NCBI GenBank assembly: GCA_016209685.1 | Contig: JACQVQ010000011.1 | Coordinates: forward strand, 1 to 64,000 | Length of the DNA stretch: 64,000 bases | From: Planctomycetota bacterium | Lineage (GTDB): Bacteria > Planctomycetota > Brocadiia > Brocadiales > Bathyanammoxibiaceae | Direction of reading: 5' to 3' | Shown: positions 60,735 through 64,000 of the stretch, piece after piece | How the letters are laid out: each line of letters starts with the position of its first letter | How positions within the stretch are numbered: the first letter of the stretch is position 1 | The notes under the pieces: generated by a model | The model's input: the letters and a program-made list of their open reading frames with translations, nothing else | The model's database searches: none | Told to the model about the DNA's origin: nothing | Translations under genes and position numbers: made by a program

Positions 60735-63533
60735 TTATTCTTCCCTCCTGACCTCAACCATTCTCAATCTGGCCTTCCTGGGTGGTCTTGGGAGGCGGGA
60801 GGCCCTCCTCTCAAAGTAGCGTAACAGGGTCTTTATGCCCTCCACTATCCCGAATACTGCCGCAGATACACCAATGATTTCTAACCAGTGCCACCAGTGA
60901 AGGGGTACGGTATGGAATATCGGATTAAGGAAGGGCACATAGACCACCACGGCCTGAAGTGCAAAAGAGATGGCACAGGCTATAAGGAGTTGTCTATTGG
61001 AGATAAAGCTCACCTTATAAAAGGGGCCGAAGGATCTAAAATTATATGATAGGAACGCCTCTACTACTACAAAGAAGGTAAAGGCAATGGTCCTGGCCTC
61101 CTCTACGTTATGCTCGCAATAGCACAAGGTCAGTGTGGGGGCGGCCACTACAAACCCAACGGCCACCAGGTAGGCTATTACCCCCTTCGTGATTATGCCC
61201 TCCCTTGGGTCCCTTGGGGGGCGTTTCATTATCTCCCGTTCATAAGGCTCCACCCCCAGGGCGAGGGCGGGGAGGCCGTCTGTAACCAAGTTTATCCAGA
61301 GGAGTTGTACCGGCAGTAAGGGCAGTGGTATGTTCAACAGCATGGCGGCAAAGATGGTAATAACCTCAGCAAAGTTGGAGGAGAGGAGGTAGTACACGAA
61401 TTTCCTTATGTTCTCATATATACCCCGGCCTTCTTCAATGGCGGCAACTATGGTGGCAAAGTTGTCATCGGCCAGTACCATGTCGCTGGCCTCCTTTGTA
61501 ACGTCTGTCCCGGTTATCCCCATGGCCACGCCTATGTTTGACCTCTTGAGGGCCGGGGCGTCATTGATGCCGTCCCCCGTCATCGCCACCACGTGGCCCA
61601 TCCTCTTGTGCATATCAGTTATCCTTACCTTGTGCTGGGGAGAGACCCTGGCGTAGACCCTGACCTTAGGGAATACCCTGATGTACTCCTCATCGCTCAG
61701 GGCATCAAGGTCTGCCCCGGTGAGGAGGGTGCCTTCATCTAAGATACCTATCTCTCTGGCCACGGCGGCCGCCGTATCCTTGTGGTCACCGGTTATCATG
61801 ACCACCCGCAATCCGGCCTCCCTGCACTTCTGGTAGGCCTCCCTTACCTCTGGCCTGGGGGGGTCAATCATCCCCTGTAGCCCCAGGAACACCAGACCCC
61901 CTTCCTCGTGAGGCCCCTCCTCTTCCAATTCCTTTCTGGCAAAGGCCAGGACACGCAGGGCCTCGCTGGCAAAGAGGTGGTTTACTGCCAGTATCTGGTT
62001 AATATCCTCCTGGGTCAGCCTTGCTGCCCCGCCGTTTTTATATATGTGGGTGCAATTGTCTAATACCTTTTCCACGGCGCCCTTTGTGTGCATCAGGGTC
62101 TTTCCGTCTGCGGTGCATATCACGGACATCTTTTTTCTCTCGGAATCAAACGGTATCTCGTCCAGCCTCTCATGGTATTTCCTCAGGTCTGGTAGCCCTG
62201 CCTTTGCGGCGGATACGAGGAGTGCTATCTCAGTGGGGTCTCCCACGGGTTCTTTATCCAGGATTGCATTGTTGCACAATAGACCAGTTTCCAGGAGGAG
62301 TCTTACACCCTCGCCTGTCTCTACCTTTTGTCTATTGTTCAGGAACGCACCATTTTTATCGTAGCCCTTGCCGGTAACGTCCAGGGTCTTGCCGTCTACG
62401 AATATCTTCCTGACGGTCATCTCGTTAACGGTGAGGGTACCTGTCTTATCTGTGCATATTGCCGTGGCGGAGCCGAGGGTCTCCACGGCAGGGAGCTTTC
62501 TTACTATGGCGTTTCTCCTGGCCATCTTTGTGAGGCCCATGGCCAGGGTGATGGTAACCACTGCGGGGAGGGCCTCTGGTATGGCCGCTACGGCCAGGGC
62601 AACGGCGGTCAGGAACAGGGTTATTAACTCTTCACGGTTGCTTAGACCTGCGCGGGCCAGTCCAGTGCCTAAAACGGCGGCGCATATCACCAGGATGATG
62701 ATACCCAGGATTTTGCCTAGCTTCTCCAGGCGCTTCTGGAGGGGTGTACTCTCTTTTTCCTCGGCCTGGAGCATGGCGGCTATCTTGCCGAACTCGGTAT
62801 CCATGCCCGTAGAGGTTACGGCGGCCCTGCAATGCCCGTACACCACCGTGGTACCAGAAAAGAGCATGTTCTTCCTCTCCGGGATGGTGGCCGATTCGTG
62901 TATTACGTAAGTGGCCTTCTCTACCGGGACGGATTCCCCCGTGAGGACGGACTCATTCACCTTCAGGTGCAGGGCCTCCAGGAGGCGGCAGTCCGCAGTT
63001 ACCCGTTCCCCTGCCTCCAGGATAAGGACGTCGCCAGGGACCAGGGAGCGTGATTCAACTAACTTCACGGAGCCTTCTCTAAGGACCTTGGCCTTTGATA
63101 CGAGCATCTTCTTCAGGGCCTCTACGGCCTTCTCTGCCTTCCTTTCGTGCAGGAAGCCCATGACGGCGTTCAGTATTACGATGGCAAAGATGACCGATGC
63201 GTCAAGGTACTCACCCAGGGCGGCCGATACGGCAGTGGCCACCAGCAGGATTATTATCAGGACTTCTGTGAATTGCTTTAAGAACTGGAGTATGGCGGGG
63301 GTCTTCTTTTTTTCTACAATCTCGTTTGGACCGTGCTCTTCTAGCCTTCTGGCGGCCTCTGCATCACTCAGCCCCCCAGGTCCGCCGTCAAGGCGACTCA
63401 GCACCTCTTCAGCACTGAGCCTGTACCATTCAGGTTGAGGTGCGGTTACGGGGGCTTCTGGCGTCCCCTTTTTGGGCCCCTTCTTGCGGTCCTTCTTAGA
63501 TTCTTTTAGCGGGATGTCTGTGTGGCTTGACAT
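60735..63533 (-). CDS. Calcium-type P-type ATPase
   Basis: This 932-residue P2-type pump has the phosphorylation motif DKTGTLT and the actuator TGES (SVLTGESVPVEK). It also has the ion-site helix 'AVAAIPEALPAVVTI', the hinge 'TGDGINDAPALKRSNIGVAMG', and about ten membrane helices. The cation N-terminal domain is preceded by about 35 Lys/Pro-rich residues. PEALP replaces the more usual PEGLP of calcium pumps. Export of Ca2+ (or Mn2+) from the cytoplasm is likely; specificity is not proven by sequence. Confidence 0.93.
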   Translation of the reverse strand: MSSHTDIPLKESKKDRKKGPKKGTPEAPVTAPQPEWYRLSAEEVLSRLDGGPGGLSDAEAARRLEEHGPNEIVEKKKTPAILQFLKQFTEVLIIILLVATAVSAALGEYLDASVIFAIVILNAVMGFLHERKAEKAVEALKKMLVSKAKVLREGSVKLVESRSLVPGDVLILEAGERVTADCRLLEALHLKVNESVLTGESVPVEKATYVIHESATIPERKNMLFSGTTVVYGHCRAAVTSTGMDTEFGKIAAMLQAEEKESTPLQKRLEKLGKILGIIILVICAAVLGTGLARAGLSNREELITLFLTAVALAVAAIPEALPAVVTITLAMGLTKMARRNAIVRKLPAVETLGSATAICTDKTGTLTVNEMTVRKIFVDGKTLDVTGKGYDKNGAFLNNRQKVETGEGVRLLLETGLLCNNAILDKEPVGDPTEIALLVSAAKAGLPDLRKYHERLDEIPFDSERKKMSVICTADGKTLMHTKGAVEKVLDNCTHIYKNGGAARLTQEDINQILAVNHLFASEALRVLAFARKELEEEGPHEEGGLVFLGLQGMIDPPRPEVREAYQKCREAGLRVVMITGDHKDTAAAVAREIGILDEGTLLTGADLDALSDEEYIRVFPKVRVYARVSPQHKVRITDMHKRMGHVVAMTGDGINDAPALKRSNIGVAMGITGTDVTKEASDMVLADDNFATIVAAIEEGRGIYENIRKFVYYLLSSNFAEVITIFAAMLLNIPLPLLPVQLLWINLVTDGLPALALGVEPYEREIMKRPPRDPREGIITKGVIAYLVAVGFVVAAPTLTLCYCEHNVEEARTIAFTFFVVVEAFLSYNFRSFGPFYKVSFISNRQLLIACAISFALQAVVVYVPFLNPIFHTVPLHWWHWLEIIGVSAAVFGIVEGIKTLLRYFERRASRLPRPPRKARLRMVEVRREE

Positions 63534-64000
63534 GATTTATTTTGTAGGGGCACGTTGTCCGCCCCAGGTTGAAAATCCGCCATCTTTTGGGCGGGCGGAT
63601 GCCCCTACCAACTGCCCTGTTTTCGTGTCTTGCTTTTTTAACGTTCGAGCCTCAGGCACGCCCCACCATGTTTGGGGTGGGTCATGCCCCCTACCAGAAT
63701 TACGTCTAAAGCAAGTGAGACCATCAGGGCTTAAACTAAACAATCTAGCAGTTTTCCTACCTGCTTTCAATGGCCTATTTTCTGATTGACCTACTATTGA
63801 CTGAGGTAGTAAAAATTGTTAACATTAAGATTTTCTAAGGGTATTAAAGAGGGGGGGTAGAGACGCCGCAATAAAGCGAGGAAAACATGCCTGGGCCAAG
63901 ACTGGGGCGTATTTTCCCCTGGCTGCCAGGTCGTTAATTACGAATACAGGTTAAAACCAATCTGGGCAGAGGTACTAGCGCTATACATCCCCGGCCATGT
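63534..64000. repeat. Gene-free end of window with a composite palindrome
   Basis: Positions 63546-63606 hold a GTAGGGGC...GCCCCTAC element with a 'gaaaatccgccatcttttgggcggg' unit nested inside. The remaining bases to 64000 show no gene, tRNA or clear promoter. Confidence 0.55.

Noticed and set aside
63820-64000. Start of another gene at the right edge
   Set aside because: No start codon with a ribosome-binding site or open frame is convincing within the remaining bases.

Overview
ORGANISM. The window looks like a Planctomycetota genome of the anammox type (order Brocadiales) or a close relative. It carries a complete carbonyl (CODH/ACS) branch of the Wood-Ljungdahl pathway, an octaheme hydroxylamine-oxidoreductase-like cytochrome, a porin with an N-terminal coiled coil, and a geranylgeranyl-reductase-family flavoprotein. 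Its intergenic regions are unusually rich in short palindromes. The placement is inferred from gene content; no marker gene was aligned. LAYOUT. 1-8400: end of a sensor histidine kinase, a four-helix-bundle protein, an HtrA/DegP protease, and a minus-strand ABC operon (GldA-, GldF- and GldG-like proteins plus a DUF4340 protein). 8493-20040: the acs operon behind a clear sigma70-type promoter, in the order acsA, acsB, clpP, acsC, RACo-type activator, cooC, acsD, acsE. Together these make acetyl-CoA from CO2, a methyl group and CoA, and keep the nickel and corrinoid centres assembled and reduced. 20300-32150: thioesterase, a small membrane protein, porin, Ste24/HtpX-like protease, bioB with a TIM-barrel-like partner, a broken MNT/HEPN pair, a sodium:solute symporter and uvrC. 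32160-36450: an apparently acquired, lower-GC cassette (OLD-family ATPase/TOPRIM nuclease, two DUF488 proteins, a likely dual-OB protein and a truncated fifth gene). It lies between inverted REP-like motifs and next to a decayed REP-associated transposase. 36500-44500: trpC, a ferredoxin-thioredoxin reductase-like protein, parB with an internal parS, an S24-like repressor, rpsU, a zinc alcohol dehydrogenase, a dapL-like aminotransferase and aroF. 44371-48590: tRNA-His, the octaheme cytochrome, a phosphatase/polyprenol-kinase fusion, ruvX and a macro-domain protein. 48646-53447: a minus-strand run of nrnA-like DHH phosphoesterase, four small unknown genes (three sharing a motif), uracil-DNA glycosylase, PHP protein and TPR lipoprotein. 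53927-58300: nfnAB, thiS, thiG, hisF. 58363-58601: a free-standing promoter-to-terminator unit holding two tandem micro-ORFs of 9 and 8 codons with perfect Shine-Dalgarno sites. The window ends with the geranylgeranyl reductase, an exported unknown and a calcium-type P-ATPase. MAIN THEMES. The two most unusual items are the micro-ORF transcription unit at 58.4 kb and the nuclease/DUF488/dual-OB cassette at 32-36 kb. A third theme is that the palindromic and heptameric repeats have entered coding sequence. They sit in frame inside uvrC, htpX and the DHH phosphoesterase, supply stop codons to five genes, and encode much of a lipoprotein signal peptide. Four copies of a MITE with GAGACCTCTG ends are present, and one of them has destroyed what looks like a HEPN toxin gene.
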